64,000 nt of DNA, taken from positions 2,572,501 to 2,636,500 of the forward strand of contig NZ_CP066265.1 in NCBI RefSeq assembly GCF_023278085.1, in the 5' to 3' direction. The notes under the pieces were generated by a model. It did no database searches and was not told the DNA's origin. It saw only the letters and a list, made by a program, of their open reading frames with translations. Of the stretch, positions 46,222 through 57,086 are shown piece after piece. The DNA is from Pseudomonas syringae (lineage in GTDB: Bacteria > Pseudomonadota > Gammaproteobacteria > Pseudomonadales > Pseudomonadaceae). The position numbers were made by a program, and so were the translations under genes. How positions within the stretch are numbered: the stretch's first letter is position 1; each line of letters opens with the position of its first letter.

Positions 46222-47422
46222 CATTCCAGACACGGTACTGGCCGCCATCCAGGAGGCCCGCGCCCTCGAAAGCGACCCGCTGGCCGCGTTTGTCTACGAT
46301 CTGGATGCGTTGCGCGAGCATGTCGGCGAAGTCATGGCGGCGCTGCCCGCTGGCGTCGAGCTGTATTACGCGATAAAGGCCAACAGTGAAGCCCTCATGC
46401 TGGAAACGTTGGCGCCGCTGGTCAGCGGCTTCGAAATCTCGTCCGGCGGCGAAATCGAGCGGGTAATGGCCTGCCCGACCCGCAAACCCTATGTGTTCTC
46501 CGGCCCCGGCAAACTCGATTCCGACCTGCGCTCGGCGCTGCTGAACAAGGTCGAAGCCATTCACCTGGAAAGCCTCAACGAAATCGAGCGTCTGCAACAT
46601 CTGGCCGAACAGGCCGGGCGCGTGCAGCCGGTGTTCATCCGCATCAACCCGCAACTGCCAGCACAGCAATCAAGCAAACTGGCGATGGCCGGGACAGCAA
46701 CGCCATTCGGTATCGACGAAGCGGATCTGGCCGACGCCGTGCGCCGCGTGGACGGTGCCACGCACCTGACGCTCAAGGGCTTTCACGTGCACGCCATGTC
46801 GCATCAGATGTCGGTCGAGCGTCATGAGCAGCTGCTGGACTTCTATCTGCAGCGCTGGCAAGCGTGGAAAGCACTGGCGCGTTATCCCGAGCAATTGACC
46901 CATTTCAACGTCGGCGGCGGTATCGGAGTCGATTACCTGAACAGTCAGCAGTTCGACTGGCAGCGTCTGTGCCGCTATCTGGAAAAACGCCTGAGCGAAG
47001 AGAGCGACGCACCGATTTTGCGTTTCGAGCCGGGACGTTTCATCAGCGCCTACTGCGGCTATTACGTCATTGAGGTGCTGGACAGCAAAATCAGCCACGG
47101 CGAGCACTTTCTGGTCTGTCGGGGCGGCACTCATCAGTTCCGTCTGCCGGTAGCACAGGGGCACGATCATCCGGTGATCCACGTGCCGAGTGTGCCGCCG
47201 AAGCCTGCGTCGGAGGAACAGGCGTATACCGTGGTCGGCCAGCTGTGTACGCCCAAGGATGTACTGAGTCGCCGCCAGCCCTTCAAAAACGTGAATATCG
47301 GCGACTTGCTGGTGCTGCCGTTGGCCGGGGCGTATGGCTATAACATCTCGCACGCTGACTTCCTTTGCCATCCAAGGCCGCCGCAGCATTTCGTGCGCAA
47401 CGGCGAACGGGTCAGGACATGA
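46214..47422 (+). CDS. acsE: PLP-dependent decarboxylase AcsE
   Basis: A 402-residue fold-type III decarboxylase related to diaminopimelate and ornithine decarboxylases. Lys55 in YYAIKAN binds PLP; FNVGGGIGVDYL forms the phosphate-binding glycine loop; RFEPGRFISAYCGYYV is a typical C-domain motif. In achromobactin assembly it is reported to decarboxylate the serine part of citrylserine, giving the ethanolamine unit. The ATG at 46214 was chosen because GGAGGTG lies just upstream and the 8-base overlap with acsD suggests coupling; a 33-residue longer frame lies inside acsD. The stop overlaps the yhcA start (ATGA). Confidence 0.92.
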   Translation: MHNIPDTVLAAIQEARALESDPLAAFVYDLDALREHVGEVMAALPAGVELYYAIKANSEALMLETLAPLVSGFEISSGGEIERVMACPTRKPYVFSGPGKLDSDLRSALLNKVEAIHLESLNEIERLQHLAEQAGRVQPVFIRINPQLPAQQSSKLAMAGTATPFGIDEADLADAVRRVDGATHLTLKGFHVHAMSHQMSVERHEQLLDFYLQRWQAWKALARYPEQLTHFNVGGGIGVDYLNSQQFDWQRLCRYLEKRLSEESDAPILRFEPGRFISAYCGYYVIEVLDSKISHGEHFLVCRGGTHQFRLPVAQGHDHPVIHVPSVPPKPASEEQAYTVVGQLCTPKDVLSRRQPFKNVNIGDLLVLPLAGAYGYNISHADFLCHPRPPQHFVRNGERVRT

Positions 47423-48825
47423 GCTGGAAAGTTCCTCGCAGTTGGGTGGTGATCAACGTGCTGCTCGGCACGCTCACCGTCAGCCTGAGCAACAGTTCGC
47501 TGAACCCGGCGCTGCCGACTTTCATGGAAGCGTTCCGGATCGGTCCGCTGCTGGCCACCTGGATCGTCGCAGGGTTCATGACCAGCATGGGCATGACCAT
47601 GCCGCTGACCAGCTTTCTCAGTCAGCGGATCGGCCGTAAACGTCTGTACCTGTGGGGCGTGGCGCTGTTCATTGGCGGTTCATTGCTGGGTGCGCTGGCC
47701 AGCTCGATTGCCCTGGTGATCACTGCACGAGTGGTGCAGGGCGTGGCCAGCGGTCTGATGATTCCCCTGTCGCTGGCAATCATCTTTTCTGTGTATGAAA
47801 AGCATGAACGGGGCAGAGTGACCGGGCTGTGGAGCGCAGCGGTGATGCTAGCTCCGGCATTGGGCCCGCTGTGCGGCAGCCTGTTGCTGGAGTGGTTCAG
47901 CTGGCGCTCGCTGTTCCTGATGAATGTGCCCATCGGGCTGCTGGCATTGCTGCTGGGCATTGGCGTGCTGCCGGATTCGGAGCCTGCCGAGCGCAAGCCG
48001 TTCGACCTGTTCGGCTATTTGCTGATCGCCTCGGGCATCGGTCTGCTGATGATTGCCATCAGCCGCATGCATCACGCTGAAGCGCTGCTCGATCCGCTCA
48101 ATCAAGGCATGGTGCTGGTTGCCGTAGCCTGCCTGATCGCATTTGTCCGTGTGGAATTGCGTCGTGAAGCACCGCTGCTCAATTTGCGCCTGTTCAACCT
48201 GCGCGGTTACCGGTTGAGCGTGATCATCGCCGTGGTGCAGTCGGTGGGCATGTTCGAATGCCTGGTACTGCTGCCGCTGCTGGTGCAGACCGTGCTGGGC
48301 TACAACCCGATCTGGACCGGCCTGGCACTGCTGTGTACCGCAGCGTTCGCCAGCCTGTTCGGGCAGTGGGGCGGCAAGGCGCTGGACCGCCATGGCCCCC
48401 GCACGGTGGTGGCGATCGGTTTGCTGCTCACCGGTATCTCCACGCTGGCGCTGGGCATGCTCAAGGCCAACGCAGGGATTGGCGTGGTGTTCGTGCTGAT
48501 GATGCTGCGCGGCGCGGGCCTCGGGCTTTCCTACATGCCGGTGACCACCGCCGGGCTCAATGCCTTGCCCGAACCGATGGTCACGCAGGGCGCTGCAATG
48601 AACAACATTTCGCGCCGCCTGGTCGCCTCGCTGGCGATTGTCATCGCCTCACTCTGGCTGGAATTCCGCCTGAATTCAGCCGGGCCGCTCGCCACGCCTT
48701 CGGCCATCAGCGAAGTGTTCATCGTCACCGGTCTGCTGATCCTGCTGGCGCTGCCCTGTGCCTGGCGATTCCCCCTTAACGACGAACGCGCCAAGGCTCG
48801 GCCCGACGCGCTCGAACCCCGATAA
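47419..48825 (+). CDS. yhcA: MFS exporter YhcA of the achromobactin locus
   Basis: A 468-residue inner-membrane transporter with about 14 hydrophobic segments (DHA2/EmrB-QacA type). Signatures include SQRIGRKRLYLWG in the first cytoplasmic loop and APALGPLCGSLLLEWFSWRSLFLMNVPIG, the antiporter motif of this family. It is thought to export achromobactin or a precursor to the periplasm. It overlaps acsE by 4 bases and lies 21 bases before acsC. Homologues sit at the same place in the Dickeya locus. Confidence 0.9.
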   Translation: MSWKVPRSWVVINVLLGTLTVSLSNSSLNPALPTFMEAFRIGPLLATWIVAGFMTSMGMTMPLTSFLSQRIGRKRLYLWGVALFIGGSLLGALASSIALVITARVVQGVASGLMIPLSLAIIFSVYEKHERGRVTGLWSAAVMLAPALGPLCGSLLLEWFSWRSLFLMNVPIGLLALLLGIGVLPDSEPAERKPFDLFGYLLIASGIGLLMIAISRMHHAEALLDPLNQGMVLVAVACLIAFVRVELRREAPLLNLRLFNLRGYRLSVIIAVVQSVGMFECLVLLPLLVQTVLGYNPIWTGLALLCTAAFASLFGQWGGKALDRHGPRTVVAIGLLLTGISTLALGMLKANAGIGVVFVLMMLRGAGLGLSYMPVTTAGLNALPEPMVTQGAAMNNISRRLVASLAIVIASLWLEFRLNSAGPLATPSAISEVFIVTGLLILLALPCAWRFPLNDERAKARPDALEPR

Positions 48826-48846
48826 TTTTTCGTTCGAGGTATGAAC

Positions 48847-50700
48847 ATGGCTACCCCTTTACCGCTGCAACGTGACGCTGCATCGACAACCCTCGCCACC
48901 GGCGCCTGGCTGGCGGATACCGACACCGAGCGCTACGAAAAAGTACAGCGCCGGGTGATCGGGCAACTGCTGCAAACCCTGCTCTACGAAGCGGCGCTGC
49001 CTTACCGCTGCAAGCCGCTAGGCGAGCACCAACACCGTTTCACCGTACCGCTCGGCGATGGCGTGGAATACCGCTGCAACGGGCTGCTCAGCACCAGTTT
49101 CGAGCTGATCCGACTGGATCACGCCAGCCTTGAGCGCGTCGACAGCACAGGTCAGCGCTCGACGCCTGACCTGCACCTGGCCTTGACCGAACTGCTGGCC
49201 ACGTTCAAGGACAGTCCGCATCTGGCGCGCTTTATCCAGGAAATCGAGCAGACTCAGCTCAAGGACCTGCAAGCACGTCATCAGGGTTATCAGCCCGCCA
49301 GACCGGCACACGAGCTGGACGTGGATGCGCTGGAACAGCACTTCATGGACGCCCACAGCTACCACCCATGCTACAAATCGCGGATCGGCTTTTCCCTGGC
49401 CGATAACCGCCAGTACGGGCCCGAATTTGCCACGCCTTTCGCCGTGGTCTGGCTGGCGGTTGCCCGCTCAAGCGCGTCGGTCGGGCATGCTCGCAGCATG
49501 GATTTCCAGACGTTTATTCGCGAAGAGCTAGGGGCGCAACGCTGGCAGGAATTCGCCCGCGAGCTGGCTGCACAAGGCAAGTCGATTGATGACTATCAGT
49601 TGATGCCGGTCCATCCGTGGCAGTGGGACAACGTCACGGTGTCGACTTTCTACCCGGAACTGGCCAGCGGCGAGCTGGTTTATCTGGGTACCTCGACCGA
49701 CGTCTACAAGGCGCAGCAATCAATCCGCACGCTGGCCAATGCCAGTCAGCCAAAGCGGCCTTACGTCAAGCTGGCGATGAGCATGACCAACACCTCAAGC
49801 ACGCGGATTCTGGCGCGGCATACGGTGCTCAACGGCCCGATCATCACTGACTGGCTGCACCGGCTGATCGCCACCGACAGCACGGCCAGGGCGCTGGATT
49901 TCGTGATTCTTGGCGAGGTCGCCGGGGTCAGTTACGACTACCGCCACCTGCCGGAATCGCGCTCGGCACAGACCTACGGCACGCTGGGGACGATCTGGCG
50001 GGAAAGCCTGCATCAATACCTCAAGGACGATGAACAGGCAGTGCCGTTCAATGGCCTGAGCCATGTGGAAAATCGCTATGGCGACGGCGAGCAGACCCCT
50101 TTCATCGACGCCTGGGTGAGCCAGTACGGCCTCAAGGAGTGGACCCGCCAGCTATTGCAGGTCACCGTGCCGCCGATCATTCACATGCTGTACGCCGAAG
50201 GCATCGGCATGGAGTCTCACGGGCAGAACATCGTGCTGATCGTCAAACAGGGCTGGCCGCAGCGTATCGCGCTCAAGGATTTCCACGACGGTGTGCGCTA
50301 TTCGCCTGACCATCTGGGTCGTCCCGAACTGTGCCCGGAACTGGTTCCACTGCCTGCCAGCCACGCGAAACTCAACCGCAACTCGTTCATCGTCACCGAT
50401 GACGTGAATGCAGTTCGCGACTTCTCCTGTGACTGTTTCTTCTTCATCTGCCTGGCGGAGATGGCGATTTTCCTGCGCCAGCAGTATCAACTGGACGAGT
50501 CGCTGTTCTGGAAAATGACCGCTGACGTGATCCTCGGCTATCAGCAGGCTCACCCGCAGCACCGTGACCGTTTCGGCCTGTTCGACGTGTTCGCACCCAC
50601 CTATGAAGTGGAAGAGCTGACCAAACGCCGCCTGTTGGGTGATGGCGAGCGGCGCTTCCGCTCAGTACCCAATCCACTTCATGCTTACAGGCCGCAATGA
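48847..50700 (+). CDS. acsC: NIS siderophore synthetase AcsC
   Basis: A 617-residue IucA/IucC-family synthetase, the second of three in the locus; it extends the citrate core with a further unit built from diaminobutyrate and 2-oxoglutarate. Motifs: LMPVHPWQWDNV, LAMSMTNTSSTRIL and AEGIGMESHGQNIVLIVK, followed by RIALKDFHDGVRYS. Two ATGs are in frame. The one at 48847 sits 7 bases after GAGG (48836-48839), whereas the ATG at 48841 is only one base away, so 48847 is chosen. The stop overlaps the acsB start. The exact step (versus AcsA) is taken from gene order. Confidence 0.92.
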   Translation: MATPLPLQRDAASTTLATGAWLADTDTERYEKVQRRVIGQLLQTLLYEAALPYRCKPLGEHQHRFTVPLGDGVEYRCNGLLSTSFELIRLDHASLERVDSTGQRSTPDLHLALTELLATFKDSPHLARFIQEIEQTQLKDLQARHQGYQPARPAHELDVDALEQHFMDAHSYHPCYKSRIGFSLADNRQYGPEFATPFAVVWLAVARSSASVGHARSMDFQTFIREELGAQRWQEFARELAAQGKSIDDYQLMPVHPWQWDNVTVSTFYPELASGELVYLGTSTDVYKAQQSIRTLANASQPKRPYVKLAMSMTNTSSTRILARHTVLNGPIITDWLHRLIATDSTARALDFVILGEVAGVSYDYRHLPESRSAQTYGTLGTIWRESLHQYLKDDEQAVPFNGLSHVENRYGDGEQTPFIDAWVSQYGLKEWTRQLLQVTVPPIIHMLYAEGIGMESHGQNIVLIVKQGWPQRIALKDFHDGVRYSPDHLGRPELCPELVPLPASHAKLNRNSFIVTDDVNAVRDFSCDCFFFICLAEMAIFLRQQYQLDESLFWKMTADVILGYQQAHPQHRDRFGLFDVFAPTYEVEELTKRRLLGDGERRFRSVPNPLHAYRPQ

Positions 50701-51473
50701 TGCTGAGGACCAACACGCTCAAAAGCAAACTGGGCAGCGGCCAGACGGTGTACGGGCTGATCAGTTCCATTCCGGCCCCGGCGGCCATCGAGCTGATTGC
50801 CGAGGCGGGGTTTGATTTCGTGATCATCGACATGGAACACGTGCTGATTAACCCGGAAACCGTGGAGAACATGATCCGCGTGGCCGAGAGCTACGGCCTG
50901 ACACCGCTGGTACGAGTCGCTGACCTCAATCCGAAAACCCTGCTGCGTCTGCTCGACGGCGGCGCGCAGGGCATCGTGTTGCCGATGATCGAAAGCGCCG
51001 GGCAACTGGCGGACGCGATTGCAGCCTGCAAGTACCACCCACTGGGCCGGCGCAGCCTCAATGCAGGTCGCCCTGGCTCGTTCGGCAAACACAGCCTTGC
51101 GCAGTACGTGGAAGCGGCCAATCAGCACATCATGGTCGTGGCCATGATCGAAAGCGCCGAAGGCGTGCGCCGCGCTGCCGAGATCGCCGCCGTAGCGGGG
51201 CTCGACATGATTCTCGAAGGCGCCGCAGACCTGTCGCAGTCCATGGGCATGCCCTGGCAGATCGACCAGCCCGAGGTGCAGCAGGCGCTGCTCGACACCT
51301 GGCGGGCGGCGCAGGCGGCAGGCGTCCCTTATTGCAGCATTCCCCGTCAGCCCGGCGATGCAGCCCGTTGGCAGGCCCGCGGCGTCAACGCCTTCGTTCT
51401 CGGCGATGAGCGCGGTATCGCCTTTCGGGCGCTTCAGGCGCGCCTGACCCAACTTTCAGCAGAAGGAAAATAA
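50697..51473 (+). CDS. acsB: HpcH/HpaI aldolase/citrate-lyase-family protein AcsB
   Basis: A 258-residue TIM-barrel of the HpcH/HpaI class II pyruvate-aldolase family. DFVIIDMEHVLINPET carries acidic residues near the metal site, GAQGIVLPMIESA is the core strand pair, and MVVAMIESAEGV supplies the metal-binding glutamate. Its exact part in achromobactin synthesis is not settled; supply or handling of citrate or 2-oxo acids is plausible. Two consecutive ATGs open the gene; the first overlaps the acsC stop by 4 bases. The stop is 4 bases before the acsA start. Confidence 0.9.
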   Translation: MMLRTNTLKSKLGSGQTVYGLISSIPAPAAIELIAEAGFDFVIIDMEHVLINPETVENMIRVAESYGLTPLVRVADLNPKTLLRLLDGGAQGIVLPMIESAGQLADAIAACKYHPLGRRSLNAGRPGSFGKHSLAQYVEAANQHIMVVAMIESAEGVRRAAEIAAVAGLDMILEGAADLSQSMGMPWQIDQPEVQQALLDTWRAAQAAGVPYCSIPRQPGDAARWQARGVNAFVLGDERGIAFRALQARLTQLSAEGK

Positions 51474-51477
51474 TCCG

Positions 51478-53361
51478 ATGAACTTCACTTCACTCGCCGC
51501 TGACCTCGTCATGCAGGATCTGGTCGATTGCCTGCTGGCTGAAGACTTTTTTGGCCGGGAGCCATTGAGCCTGCAGGACACTGCTCGCTGGCAAGCGCGT
51601 CACCCGCAGGCCCCGCACCTGGCGGAGCAAAGCGCCGCACAGCAAGTCTGGGAATGGTGTTGCGATGCATCCGAACAGCGCTTCATCAGCATCGCATTGC
51701 GCCCCGGCATCACCCAACAGTGGGAGAAAGTGCCCGGCACCCCGGTGCTGGGTCGTCAGGATGAGCGCTGGACGCAGCTCTCCCCGGAAGACTTCATGAA
51801 GTGGGTGTTTGCCGGCAAGGCAACGCAGCTTCAGGCCAGCCAGCGCGAGGAAAACGAAAAAGGCATTGCGCTGTTTCTCGACGTCCTGCGCATCAGCGTC
51901 TGGCAGACCGCACTGTCACTGGATCACAAGGTCGACCACCACAACCTGATGGCGCAGGACGGTGCGACCTTCTTCCGCACCATGGAGCAATGGGCCTCGC
52001 TGCGTGATCGCCCGTATCACCCGCTGGCCAAGGCCAAACAGGGCCTGAACGAGCAGGAATACCGGCAGTATCAGGCCGAGTTCGCCCAACCGGTGGCACT
52101 GAACTGGGTCGCCGTCGACAAGACCTTGCTGCAATGCGGTGGCGGTGTAGGGGATATAAATGCCTCGTTCCCGGCGCGCTATCTTTTGCCGCAAAACCTG
52201 CAGGCCGAGCTTGAACGAGAACTGCAACAGCGCGGCATCGCGAGCAGCCACGTGGCGCTGCCGGTCCATCCCTGGCAGTTCGAGCACATTCTGGACGCGC
52301 AACTGGGCGATGTATTCGCCAAGGGCGAGTGCCAGCGCCTGACATTCAACCAGGCAACGGTGTATGCCACTTCATCGCTGCGTTCGATGACGCCGTGCTT
52401 TGACAGCGCGGATTACCTCAAGCTGCCGATGGCAATCTATTCCCTCGGCGCGTCCCGTTACCTGCCCGCGGTGAAGATGATCAACGGTGAACTGAGCGAG
52501 AAATTGCTGCGCGAGGTGGTGGACAAGGACGAAACCCTGAAGCGCTCACTGCACCTGTGTGACGAGGGCAAATGGTGGGCGTTCATGCCGCCTCAAGCCA
52601 CGTTGTTCGACGAAGCGCCACGGCACCTGTCGGCAATGGTTCGCCGCTATCCGTCGGCTTTGCTGGACGATACTGAGTGCCGCCTGCTGCCGATGGCCGC
52701 GCTGGGCACGCCGTTACCGGGCAGCAACAGGCATTTCTTCGATGAATGGATGGCGTATCGCGACCTGCCACGCAATCAGGCTTCGGTGCTGACCCTGTTC
52801 CGCGAGCTGAGCCACAGTTTCTTCGACATCAACCTGCGCATGTTCCGCCTAGGTATGCTCGGCGAGGTGCATGGCCAGAACGCAGTGATGGTCTGGAAAG
52901 CCGGTCAGGCACAAGGGCTGTTGCTGCGCGATCATGACTCGTTGCGTATCTTCGTGCCGTGGCTGGAGCGCAACGGCATGCACGACCCGGAATATCGAAT
53001 CAAGAAAGGTCATGCCAATACCCTTTATCATGATCGCCCCGAGGACTTGCTGTTCTGGCTGCAGACTCTGGGTATTCAGGTCAACGTGCGGGCAATCATG
53101 GACACGCTTGCGCAAGTTTACGAGGTGCCGGTAACGGCGTTGTGGACGGTGCTGCGCGATGTTCTGGATAATCTGATCACCACCATCGAATTCGACGACG
53201 AGGCTCGCGCCATGATCCGCCATCAACTGTTCGACGCACCGAACTGGCCCCAGAAACTGCTGCTCACGCCGATGATCGAGCGTGCTGGCGGGCCGGGGAG
53301 CATGCCGTTCGGCAAGGGCGAGGTGGTCAACCCGTTCCACAGGTTGCGCCGTGAGTCCTGA
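51478..53361 (+). CDS. acsA: NIS siderophore synthetase AcsA
   Basis: A 627-residue IucA/IucC-family synthetase, the third of the locus, completing the molecule by adding a diaminobutyrate/2-oxoglutarate unit. Motifs: VALPVHPWQFEHIL, ATSSLRSMTPCFDSADYLK and RLGMLGEVHGQNAVMVWK, then LLLRDHDSLRIF. AAGGA lies before the ATG. The 3' end overlaps the GTG start of cbrA by 11 bases. The step is assigned from gene order and published achromobactin schemes, not from sequence alone. Confidence 0.92.
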   Translation: MNFTSLAADLVMQDLVDCLLAEDFFGREPLSLQDTARWQARHPQAPHLAEQSAAQQVWEWCCDASEQRFISIALRPGITQQWEKVPGTPVLGRQDERWTQLSPEDFMKWVFAGKATQLQASQREENEKGIALFLDVLRISVWQTALSLDHKVDHHNLMAQDGATFFRTMEQWASLRDRPYHPLAKAKQGLNEQEYRQYQAEFAQPVALNWVAVDKTLLQCGGGVGDINASFPARYLLPQNLQAELERELQQRGIASSHVALPVHPWQFEHILDAQLGDVFAKGECQRLTFNQATVYATSSLRSMTPCFDSADYLKLPMAIYSLGASRYLPAVKMINGELSEKLLREVVDKDETLKRSLHLCDEGKWWAFMPPQATLFDEAPRHLSAMVRRYPSALLDDTECRLLPMAALGTPLPGSNRHFFDEWMAYRDLPRNQASVLTLFRELSHSFFDINLRMFRLGMLGEVHGQNAVMVWKAGQAQGLLLRDHDSLRIFVPWLERNGMHDPEYRIKKGHANTLYHDRPEDLLFWLQTLGIQVNVRAIMDTLAQVYEVPVTALWTVLRDVLDNLITTIEFDDEARAMIRHQLFDAPNWPQKLLLTPMIERAGGPGSMPFGKGEVVNPFHRLRRES

Positions 53362-54274
53362 GCAATCCCTGCATCCTTCGCGGCGCATGGTGTTGCGCCT
53401 GTCGTTGGGTTTACTGGCGCTGCCCGGGTTTGCCTGGGCAGCGCCGTTGCAGCTTTTGAGGCCGTTGAGAGTAATCACGTTGTTTCAAGGGGCTTCCGAC
53501 AGCGCCGTGGCACTGGGCGTGACACCCTGTGGTGTGGTGGATTCCTGGAGTGAAAAACCGATGTACCGCTACCTGCGCCCGGCCCTGGCGACGGTGCCGC
53601 ACGTCGGCCTAGAAACCCAGCCGAGTCTGGAAGACATCGTGTTGCTCAAACCGGACCTGATCGTCGCGTCACGCTTTCGCCATCAGCGCATTGCGCCATT
53701 GCTGGAGCAGATAGGTCCGGTGCTGATGCTCGAAGAGGTGTTCGAATTCAAGCGCACGCTGGCGATGATGGGCGCAGCGCTGAATCGTCAGTCGCAAGCC
53801 ATGCAACTGCTCGGCGAGTGGCAGCAGCGTGTAGCGCAACTGCGCGGCCAGTTACAGGCGAAATTCGCCGGTCGCTGGCCCATCACGGTGTCAGTGCTCG
53901 ATATTCGCGAAGACCATATCCGCAGCTATCTGCCCGCCAGCTTCGCCGGTTCGGTGCTCAGCGAACTGGGTTTTGCCTGGACGCCCGCCGCCCGCGAGGC
54001 ACAGGGCGTATCCCTTAAACTCAGCAGTAAAGAGAGTTTGCCTGTGGTCGATGCCGACCTGTTCTTTATCTTCCAGCGCGCGGACAGTAAAACCGCGCAG
54101 CAAAACTACGACAAACTGGTCCAGCACCCGTTCTGGCAACAGTTGCGCGCTCCTCAGGAGCACCAGGTGTGGCGCGTCGATGCAGTCGCCTGGAGCCTGT
54201 CCGGCGGTATTCTGGGTGCCAACCGCATGCTCGATGAAATCTCCCGGGTGGTGATGGCGGACAGCACCTCATGA
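53351..54274 (+). CDS. cbrA: Periplasmic ferric-achromobactin-binding protein CbrA
   Basis: A 307-residue solute-binding protein of the iron-siderophore ABC class (FhuD/FecB fold). A signal peptide with [20 protein letters not shown] (residues ~11-30) exports it. The binding domain starts [18 protein letters not shown], and [17 protein letters not shown] is a typical strand-helix pair. The GTG at 53351 gives a complete signal peptide and overlaps acsA; the longer frame begins inside acsA with no ribosome site. It passes the ferric siderophore from the outer-membrane receptor to CbrBC. No lipobox cysteine was seen, so it is probably soluble. Confidence 0.9.
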   Translation: MSPEQSLHPSRRMVLRLSLGLLALPGFAWAAPLQLLRPLRVITLFQGASDSAVALGVTPCGVVDSWSEKPMYRYLRPALATVPHVGLETQPSLEDIVLLKPDLIVASRFRHQRIAPLLEQIGPVLMLEEVFEFKRTLAMMGAALNRQSQAMQLLGEWQQRVAQLRGQLQAKFAGRWPITVSVLDIREDHIRSYLPASFAGSVLSELGFAWTPAAREAQGVSLKLSSKESLPVVDADLFFIFQRADSKTAQQNYDKLVQHPFWQQLRAPQEHQVWRVDAVAWSLSGGILGANRMLDEISRVVMADSTS

Positions 54275-55260
54275 CCTTATCGGTAAAACTGGGATTAGGT
54301 GTCTTGCTGCTCTTGCTGTGCATGGGGTTGAGCCTGGCAACCGGGGCCGTCTGGATATCGCCGTCTGCCATGGTTGCAAGCTTCTGGCAGCCTGATGTCT
54401 TGAATCCTGTTCAGCATGTACTGCTCGATACCCGGCTGACTCGCACCCTGATGGCCGTAGCCGTGGGTTCAAGTCTGGCAGTGGCCGGCGCGCTGATGCA
54501 GGCCCTGACCCGCAACCCACTGGCCTCGCCAGGGCTATTCGGGATCAACGCGGGGGCGACGTTTGCCATCATTGCCTGTTCGTCACTGCTCTCCCTGACG
54601 TCAATGAGCCAGTGGCTGTGGTGCGCGTTTATCGGCGCAGCCGTGGCAGGGACCACCGTCTGGGTGATTGGTAATCGGGGGCAGGGCAGTCTCAATCCGT
54701 TACGAATCGTGCTGGCAGGTGCTGCCATTACCGCACTGTTCACGGCGTTCAGTCAGGCATTGCTGGTGGTCAATCAGGACGGGCTGGACACCGTGTTGTT
54801 CTGGCTGGCAGGTTCTCTCTCGGAACGAGATCTGGCCACGGCTGCACCGCTGCTGGTGTGTGTGATGCTCGCTCTGGGCGGATCGTGGGTGCTGGCGGGG
54901 CAGGTCAATGTGCTCAATACCGGCGAAGCCATCGCCACCGCGCTGGGCCAGCGAACCGGGCTGATTCGCTTGCTGATGAGCCTGGTGATCATCGTTCTGG
55001 CCGGTAGCGCCGTGGCATTGGCAGGGAGCATCGGTTTCGTCGGGCTGCTGGTGCCGCACATGGTACGCAAGACACTGTCCATCGATCATCGCTGGCTACT
55101 GCCCGGCTGCGCGGTGCTGGGCGCAACCCTGTTGCTGCTCGCCGATACGCTGGCGCGGGTGGTGATTGTGCCTCAGGAAGTACCGGTCGGCGTTATGACT
55201 GCGCTGTTCGGCGCGCCATTCTTCATTGCGCTGGTCCGTCGGGGGGCGCGTTATGGATAA
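54271..55260 (+). CDS. cbrB: Ferric-achromobactin ABC permease CbrB
   Basis: A 329-residue FecCD-family permease with about 9-10 membrane segments. [25 protein letters not shown] is the hallmark segment, and [17 protein letters not shown] is the cytoplasmic loop that docks the ATPase. It forms a heterodimeric channel with CbrC. The start overlaps the cbrA stop (ATGA) and the end overlaps cbrC by 8 bases. Confidence 0.93.
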   Translation: MTLSVKLGLGVLLLLLCMGLSLATGAVWISPSAMVASFWQPDVLNPVQHVLLDTRLTRTLMAVAVGSSLAVAGALMQALTRNPLASPGLFGINAGATFAIIACSSLLSLTSMSQWLWCAFIGAAVAGTTVWVIGNRGQGSLNPLRIVLAGAAITALFTAFSQALLVVNQDGLDTVLFWLAGSLSERDLATAAPLLVCVMLALGGSWVLAGQVNVLNTGEAIATALGQRTGLIRLLMSLVIIVLAGSAVALAGSIGFVGLLVPHMVRKTLSIDHRWLLPGCAVLGATLLLLADTLARVVIVPQEVPVGVMTALFGAPFFIALVRRGARYG

Positions 55261-56284
55261 GCACCTGACGCTGCGTTATCGCGGCTTCTCCCGGCAGTTC
55301 AGCCTGAGCGTGCTGATGCGTCTGGCGACGGCAATGGCGCTGACAGCGCTGGTGGCCCTGGTTTCGTTGGCGGTAGGCAAGATCAATCTGTCGCCTGCAA
55401 CCCTGATAAGCGTGTTTTCCGGTCACGCCGACGCCAGCCTGGTGTTTATCGTCGAGCAACTGCGCATGCCGCGTCTGGCACTGGCGGCGCTGGTGGGTGC
55501 GGCACTGGCTGTGTCCGGGCTGATTCTGCAAAGCATTATTCGCAACCCGCTGGCCTCGCCGGACCTGCTGGGTATCACCAGCGGCGCCAGCGCGGCGGCG
55601 GTGCTGTATCTGTCCTTCTTCTCGGCGGCGCTGGGCGCGCAATTCCTGCCGCTGGCGGCCATTTCCGGTGCGGGGCTCGCCGCATTGGTGATCTACCTGC
55701 TGGCCTGGAATCAGGGCGCCTCGCCGTTGCGCATGGTGTTGATCGGGGTCGGGGTGTCGGCGCTGTTGGCGGCAGTGACCACGTTCATTCTGGTGTTCAG
55801 CCCGCTGACCACCACCTTGTCGGCCTACGTCTGGCTGACCGGGAGCGTGTATGGTGCCAGCTGGCCGGAACCACGCGCGCTGGCAGGCTGGCTGTTACTG
55901 ACCCTGCCGCTGCTGGTGCTGCTCGCCCGCCAGGTGCGCATGCAGCAACTGGATGACGATCTGGCCCAGGGCATTGGCGTGCGCGTGCAGTGGTTGCGTG
56001 GCGGGTTATTGCTGGTGAGCGTTGCACTGGCCGGTCTGGCGGTCGCCTGGGGCGGGGCGATTGCCTTTGTCGGGCTGATCGCGCCGCACATTGCCAAGCG
56101 CCTGATGCCACCGGGGTTTACCGGTCAGGCACTGATGGCCGCGCTGATCGGTGCCAATCTGGTCATGCTCGCCGACCTGGCCGGACGTACGCTGTTCCTG
56201 CCGCTGGATCTGCCGGCCGGGATTTTTGTTGCGGTGTTGGACACACCGTTTTTTCTGTATCTATTGATTAACCAGCGGCATTAA
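55253..56284 (+). CDS. cbrC: Ferric-achromobactin ABC permease CbrC
   Basis: A 343-residue FecCD-family permease, partner of Cbr[20 protein letters not shown] and [17 protein letters not shown] are the conserved segment and ATPase-docking loop. The ATG at 55253 was chosen over a frame nine residues longer because it follows the TTATG-GATAA overlap pattern also seen at acsD/acsE. Ten bases separate it from cbrD. Confidence 0.92.
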   Translation: MDKHLTLRYRGFSRQFSLSVLMRLATAMALTALVALVSLAVGKINLSPATLISVFSGHADASLVFIVEQLRMPRLALAALVGAALAVSGLILQSIIRNPLASPDLLGITSGASAAAVLYLSFFSAALGAQFLPLAAISGAGLAALVIYLLAWNQGASPLRMVLIGVGVSALLAAVTTFILVFSPLTTTLSAYVWLTGSVYGASWPEPRALAGWLLLTLPLLVLLARQVRMQQLDDDLAQGIGVRVQWLRGGLLLVSVALAGLAVAWGGAIAFVGLIAPHIAKRLMPPGFTGQALMAALIGANLVMLADLAGRTLFLPLDLPAGIFVAVLDTPFFLYLLINQRH

Positions 56285-56294
56285 GGAATTACGG

Positions 56295-57086
56295 ATGGCG
56301 TCCATCGCAACCCATGACCTGACCCTGAGTTACCAGCGCCAGGTGATCATCGACAGCCTCGATCTGCAATTGCCCGCAGGCCAGGTGACGGTGCTGATCG
56401 GCAGCAACGGCTGCGGCAAAAGTACCTTGCTCAAGTCCCTGGCGCGCCTGCTCAAGCCGCAGCAGGGCAGTGTGCTGCTCAATGGCGCGGACATTCATCA
56501 GAAATCCACCGCCACAGTCGCCCGCGAACTGGCAATTCTGCCGCAGATGCCCAGCGCACCCGAGGGTATCAGCGTGCGCCAACTGGTAGCGTTGGGGCGC
56601 TATCCGTATCAGAACTGGATGCAGCAATGGTCCGTGGAAGATGAAGCCATGGTCGAGCGGGCCTTGGCACAAACCGGTATGCAGGACCTCGCCGAGCGGC
56701 CGGTGGATGCCTTGTCTGGTGGCCAGCGTCAGCGTGCGTGGATCGCCATGACCCTGGCGCAGGACACCGACCTGGTGCTGCTCGATGAACCCACCACCTT
56801 TCTCGACCTCGCGCATCAGATCGAAGTGCTGGACCTGCTACGTGACCTCAATCGCCAAGAAGGCAAAACCATCGTCATGGTGTTGCATGACCTGAACCTG
56901 GCGTGTCGCTACGCCGATCACATGGTCGCGGTCCATGAACGCAGTGCATTCGCCCAGGGACGTCCCGCAGATATCCTCAGTGAAGCACTGGTCAAGCAGG
57001 TGTTCGGCCTCAATTGCCGGATCATCGCCGATCCGTTCTTTGGTACACCGCTGTGCATTCCCTTTGGCCGGGAACTGCCGCAATGA
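56295..57086 (+). CDS. cbrD: Ferric-achromobactin ABC ATPase CbrD
   Basis: A 263-residue ATP-binding subunit of the iron-siderophore ABC importer. Walker A is GSNGCGKST (residues 36-44), the signature [13 protein letters not shown], Walker [17 protein letters not shown], and the switch histidine lies in [13 protein letters not shown]. Close to FepC/FecE in length. The stop overlaps the following FhuF-like gene by 4 bases (ATGA). Confidence 0.94.
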   Translation: MASIATHDLTLSYQRQVIIDSLDLQLPAGQVTVLIGSNGCGKSTLLKSLARLLKPQQGSVLLNGADIHQKSTATVARELAILPQMPSAPEGISVRQLVALGRYPYQNWMQQWSVEDEAMVERALAQTGMQDLAERPVDALSGGQRQRAWIAMTLAQDTDLVLLDEPTTFLDLAHQIEVLDLLRDLNRQEGKTIVMVLHDLNLACRYADHMVAVHERSAFAQGRPADILSEALVKQVFGLNCRIIADPFFGTPLCIPFGRELPQ